Origin: Phytopythium helicoides
Taxonomy: Eukaryota; Oomycota; Peronosporomycetes; Pythiales; Pythiaceae
Length of the DNA stretch: 64,000 nucleotides
Direction: 5' to 3'
NCBI GenBank assembly: GCA_024867545.1
Contig: JANFNE010000001.1
Coordinates: 1,736,001 to 1,800,000 of the forward strand
Below the pieces are notes generated by a model. It ran no database searches. It was not told the DNA's origin and was given only the letters and a program-made list of their open reading frames with translations. This document shows positions 45,761 to 57,730 of this stretch, in pieces; position 1 is the stretch's first letter, and each line of letters begins with the position of its first letter. A program made the translations under genes and the position numbers.

Positions 45761-47992
45761 ATGGATCCATATAAGTCTCTGCTCGCGAGCGCATCTCGCG
45801 AGCATGTGCGGCGTCAGTCGGCACTTCAAAGCCCACTCGTTGGTAATGTTTTCTTACCTGCAATCCAAAGCCCAAAACGCCGATCTAGTGGTGATGATGG
45901 GACACCAACAGCAGCAGCGTCCGCACTGTCAATGCAGCACCTCAAGGTGATCGAGCAATGTATCCAAGCTGAGAACCGACGAGAAGCTCAGCTTGCACAA
46001 TGCGCCTCAGTTCGCGAGCGACGACATTTGACGCGCAAGTTCCAAGCACAGCGAACGCATGAGCGCGAGCTAATTGAAGCACTCATGGTCGGCCGCCCAG
46101 CTGCAGCATTGGAGCTGGAACTGCTTGATTTCGACCCGAATGATAGCGCTCCAAGCGTAGGTCGTATGATGACTATGAACGCCACAGAAAGTACGAGAGA
46201 CGCAAGTATGGGTCTCACCGCGTCCGTATCGAGCCCAGACCGCGTCTTTCGAAAAGCGACAGCACCCTCAACGTTCACAACATCAACTTCAGCCAAGCCT
46301 CATGCACGTAAGAAATTCACCCTCCCTGAATGTCAAGGTTCTCCAGGAAAGAAAGTTATTGGCGGGCTCCAGCAGCGGTATCTCAGCGAGGAACCCTTGA
46401 AAGCAGAGGCCATGACGGCAAAAGTGGCGGTTGAACCAACAAGTTTACCTAATAAGGCAAAGCCTAAGCTGTCTGTGAGTGGCCAACTGACACGAAAGCG
46501 AAGTCCGTCGCGTTCTGCATCTCCTGCGCGATCCGTGTCAATATCATCTATACAAACAGGAGTTATAAAGTCGAAGCAGACGGACAGTATCAAGAAACGG
46601 GATCTCAAAGACGAGCGGAATGCACGGATAGCGTCAACGACACGAGTTCCACCTTTGACTTCACTTCCTAGGCCACCAACTGTAGGAAAACCAGGGGATG
46701 CACGCGCACCATATGATGAATCCCGATCACAAGTAGAGGCACTAGTCGTGACTAACTTTGATGGAGTGACGAGCTTCGCAGAAGCACGTCAACTTGCACT
46801 TCAGGCTGCTGGTTTCGCATTGCCAGAAGAACTAACACCCAGCGTAGAGAAGGAAACACAGACATCGAGTCGACCAGAAGAAGACACTAAAAAGTGGGCT
46901 GCAGTACAACAATGGCCGCTGGAATCCATGAAGCGGTCAGTCAGCAACGACGCAATGAGAGATGGCGCACACAATATCACACGACCGCACTCGAGCCCTA
47001 TCCTGAGATCGCCGACAAGTGTTGAGTCATTGAGAAAAGCAAAAACCAGTGACGAAATCAATACGACGACAAGTAGCGATGAACATGCGGCAGAGCGCGA
47101 GGTACTTTGTCGAGAAATCGATGAAATTCGTGACAACAGTAAAGAAGACGGACAACAGGCAGACGAAGACGCGGCACTTTCGTCATCTACAGGTAATCTC
47201 AACCAAAATCTCGGTGGCGTCGACACCTCGAGTGATCAAGAAGGAATCTCTGCTCTTGAAGCGGATGAACTATTTACTCGGAGACTTGGTACCGAACTCG
47301 AGAACCTGGAGGATAAGTTAAACGACGAAGGCGCTCGTGATCCCCAAACCGACCTGGAGGAGGAAGACCTGGACGGGATCGAGCCAGAATCCGATGTGAT
47401 CGATGACAGAACATCTGGAATGGACGAGACTGACCTGGAGACAGACGTGGCAGAGGTGCTCTTCGACTTGGTTGACCTCGTCGTTGAGGAGGTCGAGCGG
47501 CTAGAGGCCACCAACAACGTTGAGTTGGAGCGTGAGGAACCAGGGAACACTATCGACACTCAAAATCCATCTCCACCAGTCCAGTCTGCGCGCTCAGCTG
47601 CTCTGGTACGCTGACGCTGATCCCCATCTCTCAGTCCCAATTGAAAGCTAACAAATCGCGTTTCTGGCTGACAGTCAAGAGCAATCGGCCCACTGATCCG
47701 CGTGCAGGCGCTGTTCCGTGGCCACCGTGCAAGAAGAGCCTTCCGCTTGGCGTTATACCAGGAGGCATTACGCGGTGGGATGCTCGGCGCCATGCCGGGA
47801 ACAACGCAGGGCAACTCTGGGTGGTATCAAGACCCCAAGAGTTTGGTGGCGTACTACTTTGAGGTGGACGCCGCCTCGGGCGAGTGGCTGCAGCGTCGCG
47901 AGCATCAATGCCGGCGTCTCGTGCTGTCTCCGTTCGAGATGCGCGTGGAGCTCGACGGCGCCGTGGTAGGCAGCAGGAAAAAAAAGCAGTAG
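45761..47992 (+). CDS. IQ-motif protein, otherwise unrecognised
   Basis: 720 residues: exon 1 45761-47605 and exon 2 47675-47992, GT-AG, phase 0. Exon 1 is low-complexity and hydrophilic, with a helical start (EQCIQAENRREAQLAQCASV and QAQRTHERELIEALM) and long acidic stretches near its end. Exon 2 holds one clear IQ motif, LIRVQALFRGHRARRAF (IQxxxRGxxxR type with Val replacing Ile), which would bind calmodulin or a myosin-like light chain. It is followed by SGWYQDPKSLVAYYFEVD and a WLQRREHQC segment. The basic RKKKQ end is the C-terminus. The same exon pairing cannot be read without splicing, because exon 1 meets a stop at 47612-47614. Cytoskeletal or ciliary association is a reasonable inference only. 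Confidence 0.7.
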
Positions 47993-48187
47993 GGTACCCA
48001 TTGCAGCTTCAACACGACCTGATAACGCGTGTCACACACCCGCCAACGCCCAGCAGCGCCCGTGGACGCCCTCGGCGAAACCCCACTAGACCATCACTCC
48101 TCGCTCCCCCTCGGCGTGAATTCTTGCCTCATAAAAGAAGGCAAGGGCCGCAGGCGACAGGCGGCGAGCGCTCCGGCCGACTGGACG

Positions 48188-51100
48188 ATGCTCGGCGCGG
48201 CCGCGCGGCTCGGTGAGGCGGGCGGCGCTGCTGTGCGCGCGGGCGCTCGAGACGCGGCGGCGGTGGACGACGAGGCCGAGTTCGCGCGCGTCATGTTCCA
48301 CCACCAGGAGGAGTCGGCGTCGCCCACGTCGTCCAGCAGCAACGGGTCGTCTCGCGGGTTCCCGGCGGCGCGCGCGGGCGCCAAGGCGCGCAAGCGGAAC
48401 GCGCAGTCGAGCGAGTCGACGTCACCCGCGACTGAGTCGGACTCGGACGACGCGGGCGATGAAGGCGCGCAGTCGACGGACGACGAGGCCAAGGCGCGCG
48501 GGAGGAGGGCGGAGGGCGCGCCCGTGCAGATCGCGCGCGCGCAGGCGATCGCGGATGACGACGTGAACGACCGCTTCAAGCTCGCCATCGACCTGGACTT
48601 TGAGACGGACACGACCGTCGCCGGACCTTCAAGCGTCGGCGGGGGCAGCAGCAGTGCCGACCCCAACAGCGCCACGAGGAAGTTCTCGAGCAGCTTCTCG
48701 GACCTGGGGGACTACGATAACGTGTCGATGGCGGACGTGATCTCGGCTGGGGGCGGCACTGGCAGCACGGGAGGCACGCCGACTACTTTTTACCCGATTT
48801 ATGAGCACGAGGCGTTCCGCTTCGCGCCGACGGCGGCGCTGCCGACTTGTGGCAGCTACAACGGCTACGACCTCGTAGAACGCAACAGCTCCTTCTACAG
48901 CCCGGACAAAAGCTGCAACGAGAGTGTCTCCTCCACGCCTCCCACCGCCCGGTGGATACCGGCAAGTGAAAGCAGTCCGCTGAATCTAGGAGGCAGGCTT
49001 ACACCGACGTCATTTGGTCTGAGAATGCCGGCAGATGAAACGCAGCCGCTGATCGGAAGTATTTATCCAGTGAGCGGTGAAGTGGTGCGGATGCGAGTAG
49101 AAAATGCGGCTTATATCATTTTCTACAAGCAAGAAGAATCACCAGGCGGCGCCGGAGGCGGTGACCAAGCTGAATTCATGGTGTCATCATCATCATCCGA
49201 CGATGGTGCTGTGTACGGGTCGAATGAGTTTGATGAGGATGGCTGTGTTGGTGCTGGTCGACCCCCTCCTCGATCGTACGCTACACTAGGCGCTGCCGGT
49301 CACAAGGTACAAACTGGGAACGCTTTCGCACGGGATCACTCTCACCCTACCAGATCCATTGGCCGTGGGCTCTTTCGTGCGTCGACTAGTGTTGGCAGTG
49401 CGTTCCTGAAAGGTGCGGCGGGACTGGTGAACAAAACGTACCAGGGCGGTGCAAGTGGTGGTGTTTTTGGCTTCGCCAAAGGTCTTGGAATGGGTATGCT
49501 TGGGCTCGGCACTCACGCAGTGAAAGGTGCAGTGCGTGGAGTGGGCCAAGTGACAAACCTTGTGGGGGAGATGGTACTTGGCACGGCGCCTCACTTCAGC
49601 ATCGACGGGACACTCGTGCTAACCAACTACCGCGTCATCTGGATGTCGCAAAGTACGAAGGATGCAATGGAAATCCCGGTTGCATCCCTAGCAACGGCGG
49701 AAAGTTCTACGACCGCGGCTCACGTTGCGAGCTTAGAATGCAAACACTTGCTTCGTGCAAGCATTGCGTTCCAAGACGAGCGCACTTGCTCTCAGTTCCT
49801 AACCTGCATATGGGAACTGTACGCCAGTGCTGCTCACTATACCTTTGCTCACGATCACTACCAAGCTGTTGTGGAGAAACAGCGCGAAGGTCGAAGCGAT
49901 GAGTATGGGGGTGGTGGAACGCTGGAGACTCCGACGGATCCTTTTTATAATGCTGAAGACGACTATCGGCGGCTGCGGCTACTGGATGAAGAAAGCTGGA
50001 TGAGGTTGTACGACAACTCGGACTACACGCTATTCCCTTCGTACCCGGACGTTTTTGTGGTGCCATCTGAACTTGATGACGAAGACCTTCGCGAGCTGAG
50101 CGCGTATCGAAGTGCGAGTCGCATCCCCGCCGTCGTTTGGAGACACCCGCACAACGGAGCTCTTGTTTGTCGCTGCGCACAGCCCTCTGCGGGTCTGAGC
50201 GGGTATGTGGTTGAGGCTGATCAGAAGCTCGTCGCAGCACTTCAGCGAGCCACGGGTGGGGAGTACCTTTACGGAGACTCGCGTTTTCACTTCTTTGATG
50301 CGCGGAGTCAAATGGCAGCAACCGCCAATGCGGCGCAAGGCAAGGGCACTGAAGACGCGCGGAACTACCCGAACACGGAGCTGCATTTCTGTGACATCGC
50401 AAACATCCACGCGGTGCGCTCTTCGTATGCTTCGCTATCGATGGTGTGCCAGCCTGGTCAGGAGCGTTACAGCGACGAGTGGGTGTTTCAGCTGCGCAAC
50501 ACGTTTTGGTTTCTCCATGTGTCAAGGATCCTCGGAAGTGCGCAAGAAATTTGCCGCTGTTTGTGCCAAGGCGAATCAGTCATGATTCACTGTAGCGATG
50601 GGTGGGATCGCACAGCTCAGCTCTCTGCAATCGTCCAGTTGCTGCTCGACCCATTCTACCGGACGTTGCGGGGTATGCTGCTTCTCATCGAGAAGGAGTG
50701 GTGCTCGTTTGGACACATGTTCCGAGCTCGATACGGGCAAGGAGAAGGGCCGGGGCAGCAGGAGATCGAGGAGCAGTCGCCAGTTTTTGTGCAGTTCCTT
50801 GATGCACTGTGGCAAATTTGGCGACAACAGCCATGGGCCTTTGAATTCAACGAAGCCCTTCTCGGGGAGTTGTACGAGCACGTGTTCAGCTGTCGCTACG
50901 GCACCTTCCTCTACAACAACGATCGCGAGCGCAAGCAACGGGAGGCGAACGTCCCCACGCGGAGCCTGTGGGCTGCGCTGCTCGCTGACAAGGATGCATA
51001 CGTGAATATCGAGTACGACAGTGCCAAGAACTTCAACAGCATCGGACTGGTACTGCCGTTCTCCTCGGAGGAGGATGACTTGGTAATGTGGGAAAACCAC

Positions 51101-51392
51101 CTCGTGTATGCAGACCCCGTCTGCCGCAAATACGAGTGAGCACTTGTGACCAACCACATCTGCGTTGCCCTCGTTGTCAACACGTGTTTGCGTCTCGCAT
51201 CATCTCGCTTCTCGGAGAAGAAACCCGATGGTCGCTGAAAGGTCTCTCTGATGAGTTTCCGGCTGCAGTACCAGCGACGGGTTACGACAGGATCATGTCG
51301 ACGAACTGCAGCACCGCCATGTCAAGTACATCATCGAGCAAGAGCTTCTCAATGCTGCGCGGGCGTTCACAATGAAGTATCATGTTAGTTGA
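48188..51392 (+). CDS. Myotubularin-family phosphoinositide 3-phosphatase with GRAM domain
   Basis: About 1,023 residues. Exon 1 is 48188-51135; a GTGAGC donor removes the apparent stop, and exon 2 (51269-51392) adds DHVDELQHRHVKYIIEQELL, a helical end. Myotubularins remove the 3-phosphate from PI3P and PI(3,5)P2 on endosomes. The catalytic motif is HCSDGWDRT (Cys near residue 802), exact for active family members. Upstream are FRIPAVVWRHP-like residues (SRIPAVVWRHPHNGALVCRC) and the substrate-lid region. Downstream are EKEWCSFGHMFRAR, SPVFVQFLDALWQIW and FEFNEALL. A GRAM/PH fold is split: GEVVRMRVENAAYIIFYKQ before, and IDGTLVLTNYRVIWM after, a Gly-rich insert. The N-terminal ~280 residues are Ser/Ala-rich and disordered. 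A third exon beyond 51383 (GTTAGT donor) cannot be excluded. Confidence 0.88.
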
Positions 51393-51617
51393 GCGCTCGC
51401 ACTCCCCAGTTCTTTTTCATCGAAGCTCGTTACACTGTCACATTACGTACGCTATCGTCTCCTCCGCTGCCGCCTCGCTGACTATTGTCCGATCGGTATC
51501 GCTATGCCTGGGCTCAGCGCCTCTCGTAGTCCAGATCGGAACTTGCGTTGGCGCATGGGTGGATTCAGCTGCGCCAGTGAGAGCAGGTTCGCGTTAGGAG
51601 ACCCATCGAGACTACAA

Positions 51618-53103
51618 TCAGAGACAAGATAAGTTAAAGACCTTTACCATTTTGTTGTGTTCGCACGTGAAGCTGAGTTTGCGGATCTGCTGGTATTGCT
51701 CGTCGAGTATCATGCGCTGGGGAACGATTTGGGCCTGGTAGAGGTATTGTTTCCTCGGTACGAACAGCACTTTGATCTGGTAAAGCGAGCGTTGCAGGCT
51801 CTTCAGGCGTGGGAAGCAGCGTGAATCGAGGTAGCTCAATTTCGAAGTCAACCTCGATCACTTCCGATGGTTGGTGAGGCGTAGCCATCTCGTCTATGAT
51901 AACTCCAACTGCTACTGATAACACGATGAGTTTCCAAATCAACTGTATGTCGACCGACTGAGCAAATTGTCATACCAGGCTTTTCTTGATCTTGCTCCCA
52001 GATGACAATGTCAGCTGCAGCCGCTAGCTCTTGGGATATCGAAATCCGGTGCCCTCGTGTTTTCTTGAGCATGCAAATTAGAGACACGATGCTGATAAAA
52101 CAAGCCTAATGGCTGCTCACCTGTCGCTGAGGATCTTGTCTTTTCTCTGCGGTGTCAGTATTGGTTGGAGGAGTGACAGAGCTCTCTATAGCCTCCAGCA
52201 TAGGTTCATTCTCAATTGCGTAGACGCTGTTGAACTCGACCTCGGCCACGTAGTGTTCTGCTATCGTCAATCCAGGCATCCCCACTGTGCTGACAAGGTA
52301 GTTCTGCGCGCACTCGACTTCGTTGCTGTCATCGATTTCACGAGCTTCGTTGGGTTGGTTGGCAGGTGGAGCACACTTCTGCGATTCTATCCGTTGTGGA
52401 ACTGAGGCTGGTCGCGGAGCAAGCAACTGCCAACCTGGTTGGTCATTTTGCCTGTGAATCTACCCAGTATTTGAGTTAGCTTAAGTACGAATAGATTGCG
52501 TTCATCAGCCCTGAGTTTGCTCACCTGTGATTCGTCTGAAGCCACGGCCGCACATGCAGCCAGGACCTCTTTTCTGCGACGTCTCTCGAGAGCCTCTTTC
52601 CGGCGGCGCTCGATCATCTCTCTCTGATCACTAGTCAGTTGCTCTGGCGAGCAGCAGTCCATCACTGTATTACGGCTCTCTGGTACGCCCCCACTTCGCT
52701 GCGGAGGGCTTTTAGCCGCAGCAGTTGGCTGCGCAACAGTATTCCCTGGCGTGTACCCATTCTTCAGCAGCACGTCGCGCGCGAGCGACTGCGGCGTGTG
52801 TTTGGCTCGCTGCTTCTCCACATCTGCAGCATTCCACCCCGTGAAACCCCAGCCCCACATCATACGACTCGCAGCGACACCGGAGCTCACAGGCCTTGCC
52901 GCGCACCACCATCTTCCCCCCGTAGCGCCGCTGGATCTGCGCCACCGAGTGAGCCCGAACCCCAACCCTCGACGCAGCGCCGCCCCCACCTCTTGCCACC
53001 GCCCAGCCATCGCCAGCTCCCGCACGTGCCGCTTCTTGACCGCCAAATCGCGCGGCGGCGACGCAGCGGCCGCGCGCTTCCGCTTCCTGCACTTTCCCGC
53101 CAT
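51618..53103 (-). CDS. Hypothetical multi-exon protein
   Basis: Not recognised. The start ATG is at 53103 (MAGKCRKRKRAAAASPP, nuclear-signal-like). A plausible first splice (GTGGGG donor after RWQE, acceptor CGCAG) leads to IQRRYGGKMVVRGKA. A second (donor GTGAGC, 67 bp intron) joins to VEKQRAKHTPQSLARDVLL. Together they turn an Arg/Trp-rich stretch into ordinary-looking protein. Then follow LTSDQREMIERRRKEALERR, a helix of the type seen at the start of some DNA-repair proteins (XPA, SMARCAL1), a middle exon (about 52426-52120) with CAQNYLVSTVGMPGL, and a later exon with AADIVIWEQDQEKP. The last exon or exons (51.6-51.95 kb) are open in two frames, one containing LYQIKVLFVPRKQYLYQAQI, so the C-terminus is unsettled. 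A nuclear role is an inference. Confidence 0.5.
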
Positions 53104-53222
53104 ATCCGCACTGACGGCAGCTTCAACATGTCAAAGGGAAACTGACTCCCTGGGAGTCAAACTAGTGTATTCATTGGCTACAACGCCGACTTCAAGTGTA
53201 GCCATGTGCCATCATGTGGATC

Positions 53223-54540
53223 CTAGGCGCGCACGGGTGGGGCCAGCTCCTGGTCGCTCCAGAAGCCCCAGCACTTGCCCATGCACTCGGCCTGGCCGCA
53301 CGTGCGGCAGTGGATGGGGCGAGGCTCCAGCTCCAGCAGCGCGCGCGCAGCCTCGGGGTCCGCGTCCACGGCGGCGATGCGCGCCTCGACCTTGGCGAGC
53401 TGGTTGCGGATCGTGCGGCGCTTGTTCTTGGCGCCCTTGTCCTGCAGCAGCTTGGCCAGAATGGCCTCGAGCTCCCGCTGCTGAGAGACCAGCTGCTCGC
53501 GCGGCAGGTACTGCAGGAAGGTCACGTAGCACGACTTGAGGTACTGGTGGTCCGTGCAATGGATCTCACCATGGCGAGCGTAGTAGCACGAGTCGCACAC
53601 GAGCACCAGGTCGCGACACACCGAGCAGACCTTACGCCCGCTGAATTCGTCGTACGGTTCCTGGCACTCGATGCACTTGCCCACGACGTCGGCGTTCTGC
53701 GACGCCATCAGTACACTGGATGGAGCGATCAATATGAGATGATATACGGTCAGTCACCTGTAAACATGCGTCAGATATCGGCAGTACGGAGATGCATTAC
53801 CGCTTGTCGAACACAAAGTTCTTGCCCTTGAAGAACCCGCCGTCCTCGTACGCCTCGAGGTACTTGTGGATACCGCCCTTGAGGTGGTGCACGTCCTCAA
53901 CGCCCTGGCTGCGCAGGAAGTTGGATGCCTTCTCGCAGCGGATACCGCCCGTGCAGTACATGAGCACCTTCTTGCCCTTCATCTCCTCCACGCGTCGCTG
54001 CAGGAACGTGTAGTACTCGGAGAAGTTCTTGACCTCTGGGTCGACGGCATCCTGAAAGTGGCCGACGAGGAACTCCTTGTGCGCGCGCACATCGAGCACG
54101 ATGTGTGAGTCCTTGTTGGCGATGGCCTCGCGCATGGCCTCGTGGAACTGCTGCGGCGTGAGGTATCCGCGCGCATCATCTGAGGCCGTCATGTCCGGTC
54201 GCGCGACGACTCCACCGGTGGAGACAATCTCCTTGACGTGCTTGATGATGAGTCCAACGAACGGGGGCGAGGCCAGCGGGTGGAAGCTGTGCTTGAAGTC
54301 CTCGGGCTTCATCTGGAACACGTCGCTGGCGCACAGCGCCGCAATGTACTCGTCGATGGCGGCGCGCGAGGCGCTCGAGAGCGTCGCGTTGATGCCCTCC
54401 TCGCTGATCAGGATGCGGCCGACCAGCCCCAGGCGCTGGCAGAGCGTCTGCTGTGCGTCCTTGAGCTCCGCAGGGCTCGCCACCTCCGCATACTTGTAGA
54501 ACAGGATCACGAAGTGGCCCTCGGCCGCCGCGCCAGTCAT
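53223..54540 (-). CDS. Rhodanese-domain tRNA uridine hydroxylase-like protein (TrhO/YceA, TSTD2-like)
   Basis: 410 residues: exon 1 54540-53801 and exon 2 53715-53223. The intron (GTAATG...ATCCAG) joins FVFDKR to VLMASQNADVVGKC, so two frames that look like separate genes are one protein. TrhO uses prephenate and oxygen to make 5-hydroxyuridine at tRNA position 34 in bacteria; TSTD2 is the animal relative. Seen: an N-terminal UPF0176 part (FVILFYKYAEV, GRILISEEGINATLS), a rhodanese domain with IVLDVRAHKEFLVGHF and the active loop CTGGIRCEKAS (Cys present), HLKGGIHKYLE, then a Cys-rich end (CIEC, CSVC, CDSC, CRTC, and CMGKC) likely to bind zinc. The first ATG in frame, 54540, is the start. Divergent from DONSON with 132 bp between start codons. 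Confidence 0.88.
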
Positions 54541-54672
54541 TCTCGGCGCTTGGAGCTGTTGAAAATGCACAATGGGTTGACTCACTGTAGACCTCTTATA
54601 TAGAATACCCTGATTTACTGAGAGTCGGTTAAACACCTGCAGAAACGCATTCGCCGCAGTCCGACAGTTGCC

Positions 54673-56965
54673 ATGCAGGCGGGCGGAGGTGATGGCGCCC
54701 CCAAGAAGCTCAAGCGGCTGCTGCCCAGGGAGCTACGGGTCGGTGGCGGCTGTGTTAACTGGTGACGGAGGTCGACGGGGTGGTGGCTGATGCTTGGGCG
54801 GCGAGCAGCAACGGCGGAAGGCTGCGAAGCTCCAGACGAGCGCCGACTCGTCTGCGGCTAGCGTGCTAGATCAAACGGCGGAGCAGGAGCAGCAGGACGG
54901 TAGACAGCGAGTAGAAGCGCCACAAGCAACTGGAGAGCTGGGAGATCCGCGATCTGGCGGAATTCAAGGGACGGAGCAAGAGGAGAAGGGCGCGACGGAA
55001 CCTCTAGCTACTTCAACGCGTCCGGCAGCTGCAGGCGTCTCGGCGCTGGCGAGACTCAGCTCAGTGTACTCGTCGCAGACTTTGCAACGGAAGCGCCTCC
55101 GACTCGCGCAGGGCAGTCAAAGTAGCGTGCCGACGTCCTTCCAGGTAGGAGGCAACGAGTTTTTGCCGCTGGTGCTGAAACTCACTGGATCCTTGCAGGT
55201 CGCAGCGCTTCCTGTTGACCTCGTCCCGAAGGCGAGAGTGATTATTCATACTGCGTTTCCGATTCCGTTCCTTCGGCCAAAGTGCGTGGTCTCATAAGAG
55301 GAGGTACCGAGGCTCGTTCAGTTTGGTCACTAATCGCGTTGCTATAGTTCGAGGACAAGGAAAATAGCGTTGGAAGGTTTTCTCGATCGACGTCCAAACT
55401 CAGTATCATCCGATTTGGTGAGCGAAGCCTTCTTGACGTTCTCGTTTGCATAATATTGAAGTTAACCTTGCATGGCCTACAAATTTCATTAGCCAGAAGC
55501 GCAATGGCATCGCGCGCTTCACTACTTCACGCACCCTGCTTCGCCTTTGCCAGCATCCATAACATTTAACCGCATTACTTCCACAACCAAAAGTGATGCC
55601 ATTGCCTTTTCATCAAAGAGCGAGCTCATCAAAGAAGAACAAGCATTTTATGAAGCACGGCTGGGTACGTGGAAGCAAGCATTCCGAGACTTGTATTTCC
55701 GGTTCCGCAAGTACCCATTGTCAACCGAAGAGTGCTCCTCATTCTATGTCCGTTCAAATGAGTTTATCGTGTGCTTTTACCAAAAACTTGGTCAAGGGAA
55801 GACACCAACGGATACTATCACAGACCTTTGCGAACAAGAAGTTCGAGCAAACGACGACCACCATGACGATTCGACCAGCAGCAATGGGGTTGGCGCCACT
55901 CCTCGGTCGTCTGGATATACCGTGTGCGCTGCTGTGACCCAGTCAACGTCAAGAGTCCGAAAAGCACTGCTTCGACTCAACATCGAGTACTCAACTCCAT
56001 ACAGCAGCGTCCAAAACACAAAGCGCGACGCTGGAGAGTTCCATCTACTTGAAGAAGAGCTCGGGGCGTTGAAGACCGGACAACAGTCAAGAGGACCGGG
56101 AGTTCCTTCAGCAGCTCCAGCAGTGCATGGACCAGACTCGCTGCTTCTTTTCCAAGACCACGAGGCAGTACACGGACTCTACGAATTTTTGATCAACCGC
56201 AAACGTAGGTGACGGCGTCCGCTGATCGGAGGCAACAACACCACGATTCTAACTTTTGCGAGAACAATGCACAGCACTATCCAACCAAGACGTCCCAGAG
56301 CTATTCGCTCTGCACCCGTTTGAGTACGGGACGATACGAACGTTGAGCGTCGTGTCTTCTGGACGAGTTAGTCATGGCTCTTCTGCTCCGACGAGCGACT
56401 CAGCGACCACAGAAGGAGAAAACATTGTCGATACCACTGCCGTAAGCACGAGACCCATGCCGATGTTCAGGTACATTGTTGTGAACCGTTTGTTTGGCTA
56501 CTCAGTCATAAAGCGCGACAGTCTAGGGTTGACCAAATCCTGTTGTGTGCAAATGTGTATGTCTACAGATCTGAAGTCACTGGATTCTGTTTCCCCGAGT
56601 CTATTGACACGATTCTAGGAGTTCTTCAACGATCCATCACAGACAGGTCGACTGACAAGGAGGAACATACTTCCATCCCTTTACGTGATGAAAAGTCGGT
56701 TGTGATGAAGGTTTATATGGATCCTGTTCCTGGATCGGAGCGGTTGAATGTACTGGCTCTCGCTGGTAGGAGAGAGTTTGGTGTGTCAGTCCCTCCAGGA
56801 TTGACGCCGGCAGAACGAGAACAACGCACGCTTGCTCTCGAGTTCACCAAGCGTCGGATCGACAGCGTTACAGTGGTAAATCCTGCTAAGGGAAGACTTG
56901 GCACGGCAACCGTGACCATCGAGACAAGTGGAAGGTCGATTGGAGGTCCACGAGTAGTTGGATGA
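54673..56965 (+). CDS. DONSON-like replication-fork protein
   Basis: DONSON/Humpty-dumpty supports CMG helicase loading and replication-fork stability in the nucleus. Exon 1 is 54673-54738 (GAPKKLKRLLPRELR) and exon 2 is 54809-55144. Exon 3 starts at 55199 (LPVDLVPKARVIIHTAF), exon 4 starts about 55348 and joins at a phase-1 intron to exon 5 from 55556 (SITFNRITS). Further exons carry AFRDLYFRFRK, SSFYVRSNEFIVCFYQ, TVCAAVTQSTSRVRKALLRL, HGLYEFLINRK, DVPELFALHPFEYGTIRTL and SEVTGFCFPESIDTILGVL. These blocks follow the order of the animal protein. The exon 3 end is uncertain by a few bases. Three of the introns (after INRK, after PMPMF, and before SITFN) restore frame exactly. The 3' half, from about 55924, is repeated at 62.2 kb. 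Confidence 0.82.
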
Positions 56966-57730
56966 TAAGAGCCCCATCGGGACTCTTGGCGACAATTACA
57001 CCGACAGCTCCACAAAAACAAACAAACAAACAAACAAACAAACAAACAAACAAATAGATAGACCAGTCTTTTTCATATCTTGTGCACCGGAAAGTAGCAC
57101 GGATCTTGTTGGTTTCTGTAAAGCTTCCTTCTGCAACGGTATAGCGTACTTCGAGGGTAAACGCTTTGTCTTGTGATCCATCGACTGTACTACAGTAGTC
57201 TACGGTACTTGTTTTGTCAGTTGTAGGAAAACGAGCACCAAGCGCTACATGCTGCAAACATCTACACAAAAGTGATCCGACACATACTGGTCTCAGTGAT
57301 GTCGATGTACGCCACCAAGCCTCCACGCATGCTGGCATCCGTCTCATTAAGAAGTTCTCGTTGGAGTCGACGAAATATCATCGGAGAGCCTCTCGCATTC
57401 GTGAAACCGCAGAACAACTGCTTTCTTCCCCAACAAGTGTTAGCTTCTGGTGGTGCTGCCATTTATTGATGCTGCTCGTGTTGTTGCTGTTGTCGCCCAA
57501 AACTCGTTACAATACTCATTCTCTCATGCTGTTATTGGTCTACTTGCTCTTGCATCCTTCACACATCCAACACAGCCAACGAATAGATTGCTCTTGCTGA
57601 GAGCAAAATGCGCTGCCAATTTGACGCGACAAATTCGTCAGAAAAAGCACACATTATGATCGCGAATCAAGCATGGAAGTTCGATTGCCGGCTCGCCGAG
57701 CCCCTCAACACCACTTAGCACGGTGCTGCT
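55924..57730. repeat. Direct repeat, copy A (DONSON 3' half plus downstream flank)
   Basis: This segment recurs at 62195-64000 with an offset of 6,270-6,271 bp. Matching is almost perfect over the coding part: single changes near 56086 and 56935, plus a small deletion just after the stop codon. It is slightly looser beyond the stop. The flank after the DONSON stop contains an open frame (57214-57600) preserved in both copies, but with no recognisable domain. Confidence 0.93.
57012..57054. repeat. (AAAC)n microsatellite, copy A
   Basis: About nine to ten perfect units of AAAC/CAAA, 47 bp after the DONSON stop. The equivalent array in copy B is clearly longer, so the length changed since the duplication. 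Confidence 0.9.

Noticed and set aside
48029..48187. Extended N-terminus of the myotubularin from 48029
   Set aside because: The first codon is GTG and no ATG lies in frame before 48188; the extension is composition-biased.
53223..53732. Independent 169-codon zinc-finger protein
   Set aside because: The phase-2 intron at 53800-53716 joins it to the rhodanese frame, and TrhO/TSTD2 proteins end in just such a Cys-rich tail.
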